Assembly (NCBI GenBank): GCA_017857175.1
Contig: JAFMDS010000008.1
Location: forward strand, 1 to 55,553
Origin: Candidatus Nanopelagicales bacterium
GTDB lineage: Bacteria > Actinomycetota > Actinomycetes > S36-B12
Reading direction: 5' to 3'
Length of the DNA stretch: 55,553 nucleotides
Positions within the stretch are counted from its first letter, which is position 1. Each line of letters opens with the position of its first letter. The position numbers were made by a program, and so were the translations under genes. The notes beneath the pieces were generated by a model, which did no database searches, was not told the origin of the DNA, and saw only the letters and a program-made list of their open reading frames with translations. Shown one piece after another: positions 34,785 through 42,786 of the stretch.

Positions 34785-35088
34785 TTGGCGCACGGTCCAC
34801 AGAGGGTTTGCCTGTTGATTTTTCACGCCTGCTGAGGAGGTGCGTCCCGCACACGAGACTCCTCAATGCCTGAGCAATGTGAAGGAAACCTCCTTGACAG
34901 ACGGGGAAAGGAACGCAGTGCGATTTCGACAACAGGTTACTTTTGCCGTATCTCGTTGAGGTCTGGCAAGCCCTGGGCGGATGGCAGTGCGCAGAAATTC
35001 CCATTCACACCGCGTGGTGGCGGCACACTGCGCGTTTAAATACCGATCCATGTGAGATCCATGAATTGGCGCCCTAGACTTCGGCGTT
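34785..35088 (+). other. Intergenic region with candidate structured RNA (34833-34895)
   Basis: This 304-nt gap holds no convincing gene. A two-layer hairpin runs from 34833 to 34865: outer arms TGAGGAG/CTCCTCA and inner GTGCG/CGCAC with a 3-nt loop. It is followed by a second small hairpin AAGGA-AACC-TCCTT at 34882-34895. I compared it by eye with common riboswitch classes and found no match. The right end carries the promoter of the amidohydrolase gene. Confidence 0.35.
35075..35080 (+). promoter_or_regulatory. -10 box of the amidohydrolase gene
   Basis: TAGACT lies 8 nt before the ATG at 35089, and no ribosome site is present, so initiation is probably leaderless or nearly so. This suggests the gene has its own promoter apart from the cox operon. 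Confidence 0.45.
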
Positions 35089-36702
35089 ATGGGTTCAACG
35101 CTTTTCAAGAACGCGACGGTCTGGCTCGGCTCCCGGTCACCCTCTGGCGAATGGGCCACGAGCAATGCGGTTCTTATCAAGGGTGATCGGGTTATTGCTC
35201 TGGGAGAGAGTGCCATTGCCATGGGGGCAGACACCACGGTTGACTGCGCAGCTGGATTCCTCGCACCGGCGTTTGCTGACGGACATATTCATACACTCTT
35301 TGGAGGTTTGGAGGCGGTATCCGCCCCCGTGAGGGATTGTGCAAGCGCTCGGGAAGTTGCTAAGTCTGTTGGTCGTTGGGCAGCGGAGCACCCGGAAAAG
35401 AAGTGGATTGAGGGTTCCGGTTTTGATTTGGCCTTGGCTCCAGGCGGTATCTTTCAGGCGGCCTGGCTTGATGAGTTTGTTCCCGATCGACCGGTGTACC
35501 TGCGGGCATCGGACTATCACACGGTGTGGGTCAATTCAATGGCGCTTCAATTAGCTGGATACGTGGGTGAAATCACGCAGCCCCATGATGGTGAGATTGT
35601 GGTGGATGAGTTGGGTGCACCGGTTGGAACTTTAAAAGAGTGGGGGGCTTGGCGCCCCGTTGCCGAATTGCTGCCGCCTGCAATGGAAGATGTTCGGATT
35701 GAGGCTCTGTCGCAGGCAACCGCCAAACTCGCAGCGGCGGGGATCACGTGGATCCAAGAGGGATGGACCGAACCGCGTGACATCGAAACTTGGATCGCAG
35801 CGCATCAGTCCGGTCGATTGAGTGTCGGAGTTGATCTGGCTCTCTGGGCAGACCCGAATAATTGGCGTGCTCAACTAGAGAGTTTCGTGGTTTCGAGGGA
35901 CGCTGCCACCGCGTGTGGAGATTCAAATTTTTCGGCGACCCGAATTAAATTCTTCGCCGATGGAATCTTTGAATCAGGTACGGGCGCACTTCTTGAACCA
36001 TATTGCGGATGCCCCCACTCCAAGGGCCTTCCAAACTGGGAGCCACGAGAGTTGGCTGCTGCCGTTGCAGCCATCGATGCTTTGGGTTTCACTGCACATG
36101 TGCATGCAATTGGCGACTACGCCATTCGAATGACGCTGGATGCATTTGAACAGTGTGCGGCAACTAATCCAGTCCGCGATCGACGTTGGGTCATTGTCCA
36201 CTCTCAACTTATTGCCCCCACTGATATTGAGCGATTCGTACAACTGGGTGTCGTGGCTAATTTTGAGCCACTATGGGCTCAGATGGATGCATGGCAGGAG
36301 CAGTTGACTGCGGAGCGACTTGGTCCCGAGCGAGCAGGGAGACAATTCCAGATTCAAACTGTGGCGGACACAGGTGCGGTGATCTCCTTTGGCAGCGATT
36401 GGCCCGTGACAACCTATAACCCACTGGAATGTCTGCAGATTGCAGTTACTCGTCAGGCAGCACCCTCTAGCCCACCATGGATGCCCCACGAGCGGGTTTC
36501 GGTCGATGATGGTTTAGCAGCGTATACGTCTGGTGTGGCATATCAAGCTGGACGCGATGATGCAGGGGTAATACGGCCGGGAGCCATCGCAGATCTTGTG
36601 CTCCTTCACGCCGATCCACGCCGCGTTGCTCCCAATGAAATCGGTAAGATTGAAGTAATTGGTACTTGGCGTTTGGGCGTTCGCACCTTTGAGTCTTTCT
36701 AA
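35089..36702 (+). CDS. YtcJ-type metal-dependent amidohydrolase
   Basis: A 537-residue member of the amidohydrolase superfamily (amidohydrolase_3/YtcJ). The N-terminal beta-sandwich (TLFKNATVWLGSRSPSGEWA) is followed by the metal motif FADGHIH near residue 66. Further ligands lie in FTAHVHAIGDYAIRMT and VISFGSDWPVTTYNPLE near residue 450. The C-terminal segment IRPGAIADLVLLHADPRRVA returns to the small domain. Substrate unknown; relatives hydrolyse amides or imides. It follows the cox genes but is probably separately transcribed, so a link to CO oxidation is not supported. Confidence 0.88.
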   Translation: MGSTLFKNATVWLGSRSPSGEWATSNAVLIKGDRVIALGESAIAMGADTTVDCAAGFLAPAFADGHIHTLFGGLEAVSAPVRDCASAREVAKSVGRWAAEHPEKKWIEGSGFDLALAPGGIFQAAWLDEFVPDRPVYLRASDYHTVWVNSMALQLAGYVGEITQPHDGEIVVDELGAPVGTLKEWGAWRPVAELLPPAMEDVRIEALSQATAKLAAAGITWIQEGWTEPRDIETWIAAHQSGRLSVGVDLALWADPNNWRAQLESFVVSRDAATACGDSNFSATRIKFFADGIFESGTGALLEPYCGCPHSKGLPNWEPRELAAAVAAIDALGFTAHVHAIGDYAIRMTLDAFEQCAATNPVRDRRWVIVHSQLIAPTDIERFVQLGVVANFEPLWAQMDAWQEQLTAERLGPERAGRQFQIQTVADTGAVISFGSDWPVTTYNPLECLQIAVTRQAAPSSPPWMPHERVSVDDGLAAYTSGVAYQAGRDDAGVIRPGAIADLVLLHADPRRVAPNEIGKIEVIGTWRLGVRTFESF

Positions 36703-36723
36703 GAACGTCTGATTAACCTATCC

Positions 36724-36765
36724 ACGTAAAAGACCCCGCCAATTTAATGGTGGGGCCTTTTACGT
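36724..36765. terminator. Bidirectional terminator between the amidohydrolase gene and qcrB
   Basis: A long stem with arms ACGTAAAAG-A-CCCCGCC and GGTGGGG-C-CTTTTACGT has one mismatch, one G-U pair and an 8-nt loop. It sits between convergent genes and would stop transcription from both sides. Confidence 0.75.
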
Positions 36766-36775
36766 TTAGACGCTA

Positions 36776-38557
36776 CTAGTGGCGCTGGTCAATCTGTTCC
36801 TGATTGGTCATGGCCATGCCAGGGTGGTGCAAGACTCCACCGTGGCCGACTGGATCCTGATCTAGGTCCTCGTAGTCGTGGAGCGGCGCTTCTAATTCAG
36901 CTGTGTGAGCAGCATGAGCTTGGCCCGCTTCAATCTCAGCCTTGCTGGGCTTATCCACGTTGTCGCGCAGGAAGAAGCTGGAGAGCTTGTGCTGGAGATT
37001 ATGAATCGGGTAAAGCTTATTCTTCACACCATCTGCATCAGCTTTTTCAGGGGCGGGAAGGACTGCAATGTCTTCCTTGCCTTGAATTACAGCGAGTTCC
37101 TTGTAGTTCAGTGGTTGATGAACCTCAATGAACTCACCGTGTGGCAGGCGCAAGACTCGACCAGATTCATAACCGTGAAGTAACTTGTCGCGGTCCTTGC
37201 GCTGAAGACCAAGGCATATGCGTTTGGTAATGATGAAGGCAATTGGGGGACCAACGATCAAGAGCACCCGAAGAGCCCAACTAATGGAGTTGATACTCAT
37301 GTTGAAGGTGGTCGCGACAATGTCGTTACCACCACCGATCCACAGAATGCCGTAGAAGACGATCGCCATGACGCCAATTCCTGTTCGGACGGGAGCATTG
37401 CGAGGGCGATCGAGGAGGTTGTGCTCGCGCTTGTCACCCGTTGCCCACGCCTCGAGGAATGGGTAGAGCGCAAGTCCAGTGAACAGGATTCCGGGAATGA
37501 TCACAGAGGGAACGAGAACATTCCAACTTATGGTAAACCCGAAGAGCACCGTTTCAATATTTGGCATAAGGCGTAGGGCGCCATCGAGCCACCCGATGTA
37601 CCAGTCTGGTTGTGTACCAGCCGAGACTTGATCCGGCGTGTAGGGACCAAAAATCCAAATTGGGTTGACGGTAACCAGTCCGCCAATGAGTGCGATGATT
37701 CCGAACACAACGAAGAAGAAACCACCGGCCTTGGCCATGTACACAGGAAGCAGTGGGTAGCCGACCACGTTGTCATTAGTTCGACCTGGTCCAGGGAACT
37801 GAGTGTGCTTCTGGGTCCAGACCATCATGAGGTGAACGGTGATCAGGGCCAGAATGATCCCGGGAATCAAGAGAATATGTGCTGCATAGAGGCGCGAAAT
37901 AATGTCCGTACCAGGGAACTCCCCACCGAACACTAGGAATGCGGCCCATGTACCGACGAGGGGTATGGACTGCAAAATCCCGCGAATAATCTGAAGGCCG
38001 GTGCCTGAAAGGAGATCGTCGGGGAGGCTGTAGCCGGTGAAACCGGCTCCAAGGGCCAGTGCGGTGAGTGTCACACCTACGATCCAGTTGAACTCACGAG
38101 GCTTGCGGAATGCACCAGTGAAGAACACGCGGAACATGTGAACGGCGATGGCAGCGACAAAAATAAGTGCCGCCCAGTGATGCATCTGACGTATCAGGAG
38201 TCCGCCACGAACCTCGAATGAGATGTCAAGTGTTGAGGCGTAGGCCTCGGACATCATGACACCCTTGAGGGGCACGTAGGCGCCGTCATACATGACCTCA
38301 ACCATGCTGGGCTTGTAAAAGAGTGTGAGAAATGTGCCAGTAAGAAGTACGACGATGAATGAGTACAGAGCAATCTCACCGAGCATGAATGACCAGTGAT
38401 CAGGAAAGACCTTGCCTAGATTACGACCGAGGAACCTGTTGCTACCGAGGCGTTGATCGACATATTTTGCAGTTGCTCCACCGGCGATCTCAAGTGGATC
38501 GTCTTTCGGTGTCGTTTCGGCATCACCCAATGCGTTGGTGTTCACCGTGGTGGTCAT
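36776..38557 (-). CDS. qcrB: Cytochrome bc1 complex cytochrome b subunit
   Basis: A 593-residue actinobacterial QcrB, with longer loops and C-terminus than mitochondrial cytochrome b. Heme ligands are visible in RQMHHWAALIFVAAIAVHMF and YAAHILLIPGIILALITVHL. The Qo-site PDWY-like block reads QPDWYIGWLDGALRLMP near residue 315. The C-terminal 150 residues are hydrophilic. It oxidises menaquinol in the bc1-aa3 supercomplex. The start overlaps qcrA by 4 nt. Confidence 0.96.
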   Translation of the reverse strand: MTTTVNTNALGDAETTPKDDPLEIAGGATAKYVDQRLGSNRFLGRNLGKVFPDHWSFMLGEIALYSFIVVLLTGTFLTLFYKPSMVEVMYDGAYVPLKGVMMSEAYASTLDISFEVRGGLLIRQMHHWAALIFVAAIAVHMFRVFFTGAFRKPREFNWIVGVTLTALALGAGFTGYSLPDDLLSGTGLQIIRGILQSIPLVGTWAAFLVFGGEFPGTDIISRLYAAHILLIPGIILALITVHLMMVWTQKHTQFPGPGRTNDNVVGYPLLPVYMAKAGGFFFVVFGIIALIGGLVTVNPIWIFGPYTPDQVSAGTQPDWYIGWLDGALRLMPNIETVLFGFTISWNVLVPSVIIPGILFTGLALYPFLEAWATGDKREHNLLDRPRNAPVRTGIGVMAIVFYGILWIGGGNDIVATTFNMSINSISWALRVLLIVGPPIAFIITKRICLGLQRKDRDKLLHGYESGRVLRLPHGEFIEVHQPLNYKELAVIQGKEDIAVLPAPEKADADGVKNKLYPIHNLQHKLSSFFLRDNVDKPSKAEIEAGQAHAAHTAELEAPLHDYEDLDQDPVGHGGVLHHPGMAMTNQEQIDQRH

Positions 38558-39654
38558 GTGCGATCACGCTCCCAGAAACTAGGTCCAACAGGTTCGGCAA
38601 AGGGTGCCTTCGCCACTAGATATCCTTCAGCATTTACACCAATCGGCAACTGGGGCATGCGACGGGCTGCTGGCCCGAAGACAACATCTCCGCTGTCGGC
38701 GAGGTCAAATGTTGACTGATGACATGGGCAGAGCAGGTGGTGGGTGCGCTGTTCATACAGTGCAATGGGGCAGCCCACATGGGTGCAAATCTTGGAGAAC
38801 GCCACGATCCCGTTGTAGTCCCAGCCTTCACCCTGTTGTGAACGGATTTCGCTGGGTTCCATGCGGACGAGAATGATCGCTGCTTTGCCGCGAGCATTGA
38901 GGTTGTGTTCTTCCTCTTGGATCACACCGATGTCCACGGGTAGTGCGGATACCAAGCCACCAACTGGAAGATCTTCGGGACGAATTCCGCGTGAAGTCTC
39001 AGGTGAGAGCCCAGTTTGATCACCAACGTCGGGGATGATCATGACGCCGTCCTCCCACGGTGTGGTGGACAAGATCTCAACGGGGTTTTCACCGGGTGGC
39101 GTGATCCACAGGTCACGGAGAACAACAATGATCGGGATCGGGAAGAGTGCCATGGCACCCAGAAGTGAGCGGCGAATAATTTTGTAGCGAGCGAAGCCTG
39201 ATTCTTCCTTGCCGCGCTCGTAGTTTGCGGCGGCGGCTTCCTCATCGCTTTTGTCAGAGGTCATGTCGTGTCTTTGTTGAACTACTTCTACATCGGGCAT
39301 GAGCTTCTTGGCCCATTGAATTGCGCCGGCACCAATGAGGAAGACGGCAGCCCCGAACGTGAAGCCTAGGACCACGTTACTGGCGCCTACATCGCCGAGA
39401 ACTGGGATGTACACGTAAGTTCCCTTGTCGATTGCGACATAGGCAACAACAAACGCAATGACGAAGATCATGGACAGTGTGAACATGCCGGCTACTTGAC
39501 GTTCGGCTCTGCGGGCAGCTTTAGGGTCGGTGTCCGTTACACGAGGCTTGTGCGGGATGTCTGCTACGGGTGAGTGTCCGACCTTGGTGGCCACTTCCGA
39601 GCCATGTTCGTGCGCGTCGTCGTTCGCCGCATGCTTGTGATCTATATCGGTCAT
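38554..39654 (-). CDS. qcrA: Cytochrome bc1 complex Rieske iron-sulfur subunit
   Basis: A 366-residue actinobacterial Rieske protein. Three membrane helices lie in the N-terminal half, the third being LLGAMALFPIPIIVVLRDLW. The C-terminal [2Fe-2S] domain has box 1 CTHVGCPI near residue 300 and box 2 CPCHQSTF near residue 320. The ATG at 39652-39654 (MTDIDHKHAANDD) overlaps the qcrC stop in ATGA, so an in-frame start 20 codons upstream is rejected. The first 60 residues are hydrophilic and His/Asp-rich. Confidence 0.95.
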   Translation of the reverse strand: MTDIDHKHAANDDAHEHGSEVATKVGHSPVADIPHKPRVTDTDPKAARRAERQVAGMFTLSMIFVIAFVVAYVAIDKGTYVYIPVLGDVGASNVVLGFTFGAAVFLIGAGAIQWAKKLMPDVEVVQQRHDMTSDKSDEEAAAANYERGKEESGFARYKIIRRSLLGAMALFPIPIIVVLRDLWITPPGENPVEILSTTPWEDGVMIIPDVGDQTGLSPETSRGIRPEDLPVGGLVSALPVDIGVIQEEEHNLNARGKAAIILVRMEPSEIRSQQGEGWDYNGIVAFSKICTHVGCPIALYEQRTHHLLCPCHQSTFDLADSGDVVFGPAARRMPQLPIGVNAEGYLVAKAPFAEPVGPSFWERDRT

Positions 39655-40436
39655 CGTGCTTTGATTCCAATCCAGACGGCCGCGGCGATAAGCGCGGCAA
39701 AGACGGCGACCCACATGAACAGGCCTTCAACAACTGGGCCAAGTCGACCGAGCGAAAGACCACCAGGGCTTGGCGCTTCTTGCAGTCCCATAATGTAAGC
39801 GGTGATTTCCTGCTTTTGTTCGATCGGCAGAGTTTCGTTGGAAAACACAGGCATGCTCTGGGGCCCGGTGACCATGGCCTCGTAGATTTCCTGTGGTGTT
39901 GCCTCCATCAAACTTGGGGCGTACTTGCCTTGCGTCAAGGCTCCACCTTGACCAGCGGCCTGATGGCACTGTGCACAGTTGATGCGGAAAAGTTCGCCAC
40001 CCTTTGCCTGGTCTGCTCCCTCGTAACTGAGGTCTTCTGCTGTTGGGATTGCAGGACCAGGAGCGAGGGATGCAATGTAGGCGCTCATTGCGGCAATTTG
40101 TTCAACGTCATAGATGGGATCTTTGGCAACTGCCTGTGCCCCGGGTGCTGCAAGTGGCATGCGGCCAGTAGCAACTTGAAAGTGCACGGAAGCGGCGCCA
40201 ACTCCGAGAAGGGTTGGGCCATTCATTGTTCCCTGCGCGTCAAGGCCATGGCAGGAACTGCATCCCTCGAGGTAGAGCTTCTTGCCATCTTCGACTTGGG
40301 TTTGTGAACCCATGGCTGCCTCAGCAGGCTTGGCATTTGAAATCACGGAGTAACCAACCCCGGTCATGCCGAGCGCTGCCACGAGCAAGAACAGGGCAAC
40401 CAAGGGGTTGCGCCGGCGTGCTGACAGGAACTTCAC
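39651..40436 (-). CDS. qcrC: Diheme cytochrome c subunit of the bc1 complex
   Basis: A 261-residue membrane-anchored cytochrome c with two heme motifs, CSSCH and CAQCH, each followed by its own cytochrome c fold (Met ligands likely in GRMPLAAPG and QSMPVFSNE). It has an N-terminal signal-anchor (NPLVALFLLVAALGMTGVGY) and a C-terminal helix. It passes electrons straight to the oxidase, replacing soluble cytochrome c. The GTG at 40434-40436 is chosen for its AAGGAAGG site and because QcrC starts VKFLSARRR-like; an ATG at 40508 lacks support. Confidence 0.94.
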   Translation of the reverse strand: MKFLSARRRNPLVALFLLVAALGMTGVGYSVISNAKPAEAAMGSQTQVEDGKKLYLEGCSSCHGLDAQGTMNGPTLLGVGAASVHFQVATGRMPLAAPGAQAVAKDPIYDVEQIAAMSAYIASLAPGPAIPTAEDLSYEGADQAKGGELFRINCAQCHQAAGQGGALTQGKYAPSLMEATPQEIYEAMVTGPQSMPVFSNETLPIEQKQEITAYIMGLQEAPSPGGLSLGRLGPVVEGLFMWVAVFAALIAAAVWIGIKAR

Positions 40437-40530
40437 AGTGGTGGAGCCTTCCTTATCTAGGTGTTGCCAAATATCTATATGTGTGTGTGCACCTTGGGGG
40501 AGTGCCACTCTTGTAACAGTGCGGTTCGAA

Positions 40531-41136
40531 CTATTTCAAGATGTAAATCATGAAGAACAATGCGATCCAAACAACGTCAACAAAGTGCCAGTAGTAGGAG
40601 ACAACGATTGCGCGAGTTGCTTGCTCGTGGGTGAAACGTTTTGCCACGTAAGTCGTTGCAAGTACCAAGAGGAAGGCGATGAGGCCACCGGTCACGTGCA
40701 TTCCATGGAACCCAGTTGTCAGGTAAAAAGCTGAACCGTATGCGTTGCTCGAGAGGGTTAAGCCTTCATGGACCAGTTCGGTGTACTCGGTGATTTGTCC
40801 GCCGATAAAAAATGCCCCCATGAGAAAGGTGATGATGAACCAGCGGCGTAGTCCCTTGACATCGCCGCGCTCAGCTGCGAATACACCAAGTTGGCAGGTA
40901 ACCGAGCTCAGAACGAGAATGGTCGTGTTTAAACTCGCAAAGGGAATGTTGAGGATTGTGGTTTCCTCGGCCCACAACTCGGGGTTGACTGCCCGCAAGG
41001 TGAAATACATTGCAAAGAGGGCGGCGAAGAACATCAATTCACTGGACAGCCACACGATTGTCCCGATCGAAACCATATTCGGACGGTTCGCGGGAGCGTG
41101 CTCATAAGCCTGAGGGATCACCGTTGCATTAGCCAC
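40531..41136 (-). CDS. ctaE: Cytochrome c oxidase subunit III
   Basis: A 201-residue protein with five or more membrane helices ([58 protein letters not shown]). The latter two are diagnostic of COX3. The start is a GTG at 41134-41136. It lies 94 nt upstream of qcrC and heads the leftward ctaE-qcrC-qcrA-qcrB group, the standard actinobacterial order. It is divergent from the receiver-like gene. Confidence 0.95.
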   Translation of the reverse strand: MANATVIPQAYEHAPANRPNMVSIGTIVWLSSELMFFAALFAMYFTLRAVNPELWAEETTILNIPFASLNTTILVLSSVTCQLGVFAAERGDVKGLRRWFIITFLMGAFFIGGQITEYTELVHEGLTLSSNAYGSAFYLTTGFHGMHVTGGLIAFLLVLATTYVAKRFTHEQATRAIVVSYYWHFVDVVWIALFFMIYILK

Positions 41137-41263
41137 ATGCAGAGTCTGTCAGATCACCCTTATTTTTTCTCCTTGACCCCCTCGTTTTTCAGCGTGATTT
41201 CCCCCTCATTCGGGTGGGGCAACGTTGGGCTCACCCGATGTGCCTGTTGAGGAGCAATCTCAT

Positions 41264-41269
41264 TAGAGT
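41264..41269 (+). promoter_or_regulatory. -10 box of the receiver-like gene, leaderless start
   Basis: TAGAGT lies 6 nt before the GTG at 41276, with no ribosome site between. Confidence 0.5.
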
Positions 41270-41275
41270 TGGAAT

Positions 41276-41677
41276 GTGGATTCTGACCTATCAGTGCTCG
41301 TCTACAGCAGCAATAAGAATGTACGCAGCGACGTGATAAATGCCTTGGGTGCGCGACCCTCGACCGACCTTCCCCCTGTGAAATACACGGAGGCTGCCAC
41401 CGAACCTGCCCTCATCACTCTGGTTGATCACGACAAGTATGACCTGATCATTCTTGACGGTGAAGCAGCTCCTGCCGGCGGCATGGGCATTGCCCGCCAG
41501 TTGAAAGATGAAATTTTTAATTGTCCACCCATTCTTGTCCTGATAGCCCGCCCTCAGGATGCATGGTTGGCCACGTGGTCCCGAGCCGACGCTGTCGTAG
41601 CCCTTCCCATTGAGCCTGTAGCCACGGCCAAAGCGGTTACCAAATTGCTAAGCACGCGCATCGCTCTAAGTTCATAA
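41276..41677 (+). CDS. Degenerate response-regulator receiver domain protein
   Basis: A 133-residue stand-alone receiver-like domain without an output domain. The probable phospho-acceptor Asp is in LIILDGEAAPAGGMG near residue 60. The acidic pair after beta-1 is absent (LVYSSNKN), and the conserved Lys near the end is replaced (VVALPIEP). Phosphorylation by a histidine kinase is therefore doubtful; it may be a pseudo-receiver working by protein contact. It lies between ctaE and trpD, a position I recall as conserved in Actinobacteria. GTG start supported by TAGAGT. Confidence 0.7.
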   Translation: MDSDLSVLVYSSNKNVRSDVINALGARPSTDLPPVKYTEAATEPALITLVDHDKYDLIILDGEAAPAGGMGIARQLKDEIFNCPPILVLIARPQDAWLATWSRADAVVALPIEPVATAKAVTKLLSTRIALSS

Positions 41678-41685
41678 TCAGAGTG

Positions 41686-42774
41686 ATGACCACTGAGTTG
41701 ACTTGGCCGCTGGTTTTTGGCGAGTTGGCCGACACCTCTCAACCCCTGAAGCCTGAAACTGTGTCCTGGGCCATGGAAGAAATCTTGGGCGAGCGGGCAA
41801 CAGATGCCCATGTGACCGCCTTTATTCTCGGGCTCAAGCTCCGAGGGGAAACTCCAGAGCATGTCACCGCTCTGGCCAGCGTCATGCTCGATCATGCGCA
41901 ACTAGTACCTCAAAATCACGGTCACTCGGTCATCTTGGACATTGTGGGAACCGGCGGGGATGGCTCCCATTCGGTGAACATCAGCACCATGTCGGCCATA
42001 GTTGCCGCGGCATGCGGCTTTCCTGTGATCAAGCACGGAAACCGTGCGGTATCCAGCGCAACCGGCGCTGCCGATGTCCTCGAGGAATTAGGCGTTGTTA
42101 TCGAGCTTGATCCCGAGCAGGTGTCCCGTGTCGCGCGCGATGCTGGCATCGCATTTTGTTTTGCGCCACTTCATCATCCAGCCACACGATTTGCCGTTCC
42201 CGCACGAAAGTTGCTGGGAATTCCAACTGTTTTTAACATTCTCGGCCCACTCACCAACCCTGCCGGCGCTAATGCGGGACTTATTGGCTGCGCCAATCTT
42301 GACCTCGCGCCCATCATGGCCAGGGTTCTGCAGGAACGAGGAGTCAGTGCCCTCGTGGTTCGCGGAATCGATGGCCTCGATGAAATCTCACTTTCCAATC
42401 CCACCCAGGTCTGGGATGCCACAGGCGGCACGGTGAGAGAAGAACTCCTTCAACCATCAGATTTTGGTGTTATGAACTTTTCTAGCGAGGATTTGCGCGG
42501 AGGCGAGCGAGATCGAAATGCAGAGTTACTCATTAAAGTTTTAGGCGGTCAGCCAAGCGGTGATGATGCAACGAAAATCGTGGCTATTCGCATGAGTGTT
42601 GCGGTGAACGCCGCTGCCGCTCTTGTGGCTGCGAGCTCGGCCGCAGGGCAGACCACTCAAGGAACGTTGGCTGAGCGCATCAACTTGTTTATCCCGCAAT
42701 GCATGGATGCAATTAATAGCGGGGCGGCTTGGGCTTTACTCCAAAAGTGGGTCACTACATCGCGCGAGGTGTGA
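41686..42774 (+). CDS. trpD: Anthranilate phosphoribosyltransferase
   Basis: A 362-residue enzyme of tryptophan synthesis that joins anthranilate and PRPP. The PRPP loop is DIVGTGGDGSHSVNISTMSA near residue 85, followed by VIKHGNRAVSSATGAADVLE and the C-terminal LGGQPSGDD segment. The ATG at 41686 has CATAAT 7 nt upstream, so it may be leaderless; a GTG at 41683 is the alternative. Other trp genes are absent, as is usual for trpD beside the respiratory cluster. Confidence 0.95.
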   Translation: MTTELTWPLVFGELADTSQPLKPETVSWAMEEILGERATDAHVTAFILGLKLRGETPEHVTALASVMLDHAQLVPQNHGHSVILDIVGTGGDGSHSVNISTMSAIVAAACGFPVIKHGNRAVSSATGAADVLEELGVVIELDPEQVSRVARDAGIAFCFAPLHHPATRFAVPARKLLGIPTVFNILGPLTNPAGANAGLIGCANLDLAPIMARVLQERGVSALVVRGIDGLDEISLSNPTQVWDATGGTVREELLQPSDFGVMNFSSEDLRGGERDRNAELLIKVLGGQPSGDDATKIVAIRMSVAVNAAAALVAASSAAGQTTQGTLAERINLFIPQCMDAINSGAAWALLQKWVTTSREV

Positions 42775-42786
42775 ATTATTGACAAC

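Noticed and set aside
34894-34899. TTGACA as a -35 element
   Set aside because: No acceptable -10 hexamer lies 16-19 nt downstream. The amidohydrolase gene has a better box at 35075-35080.
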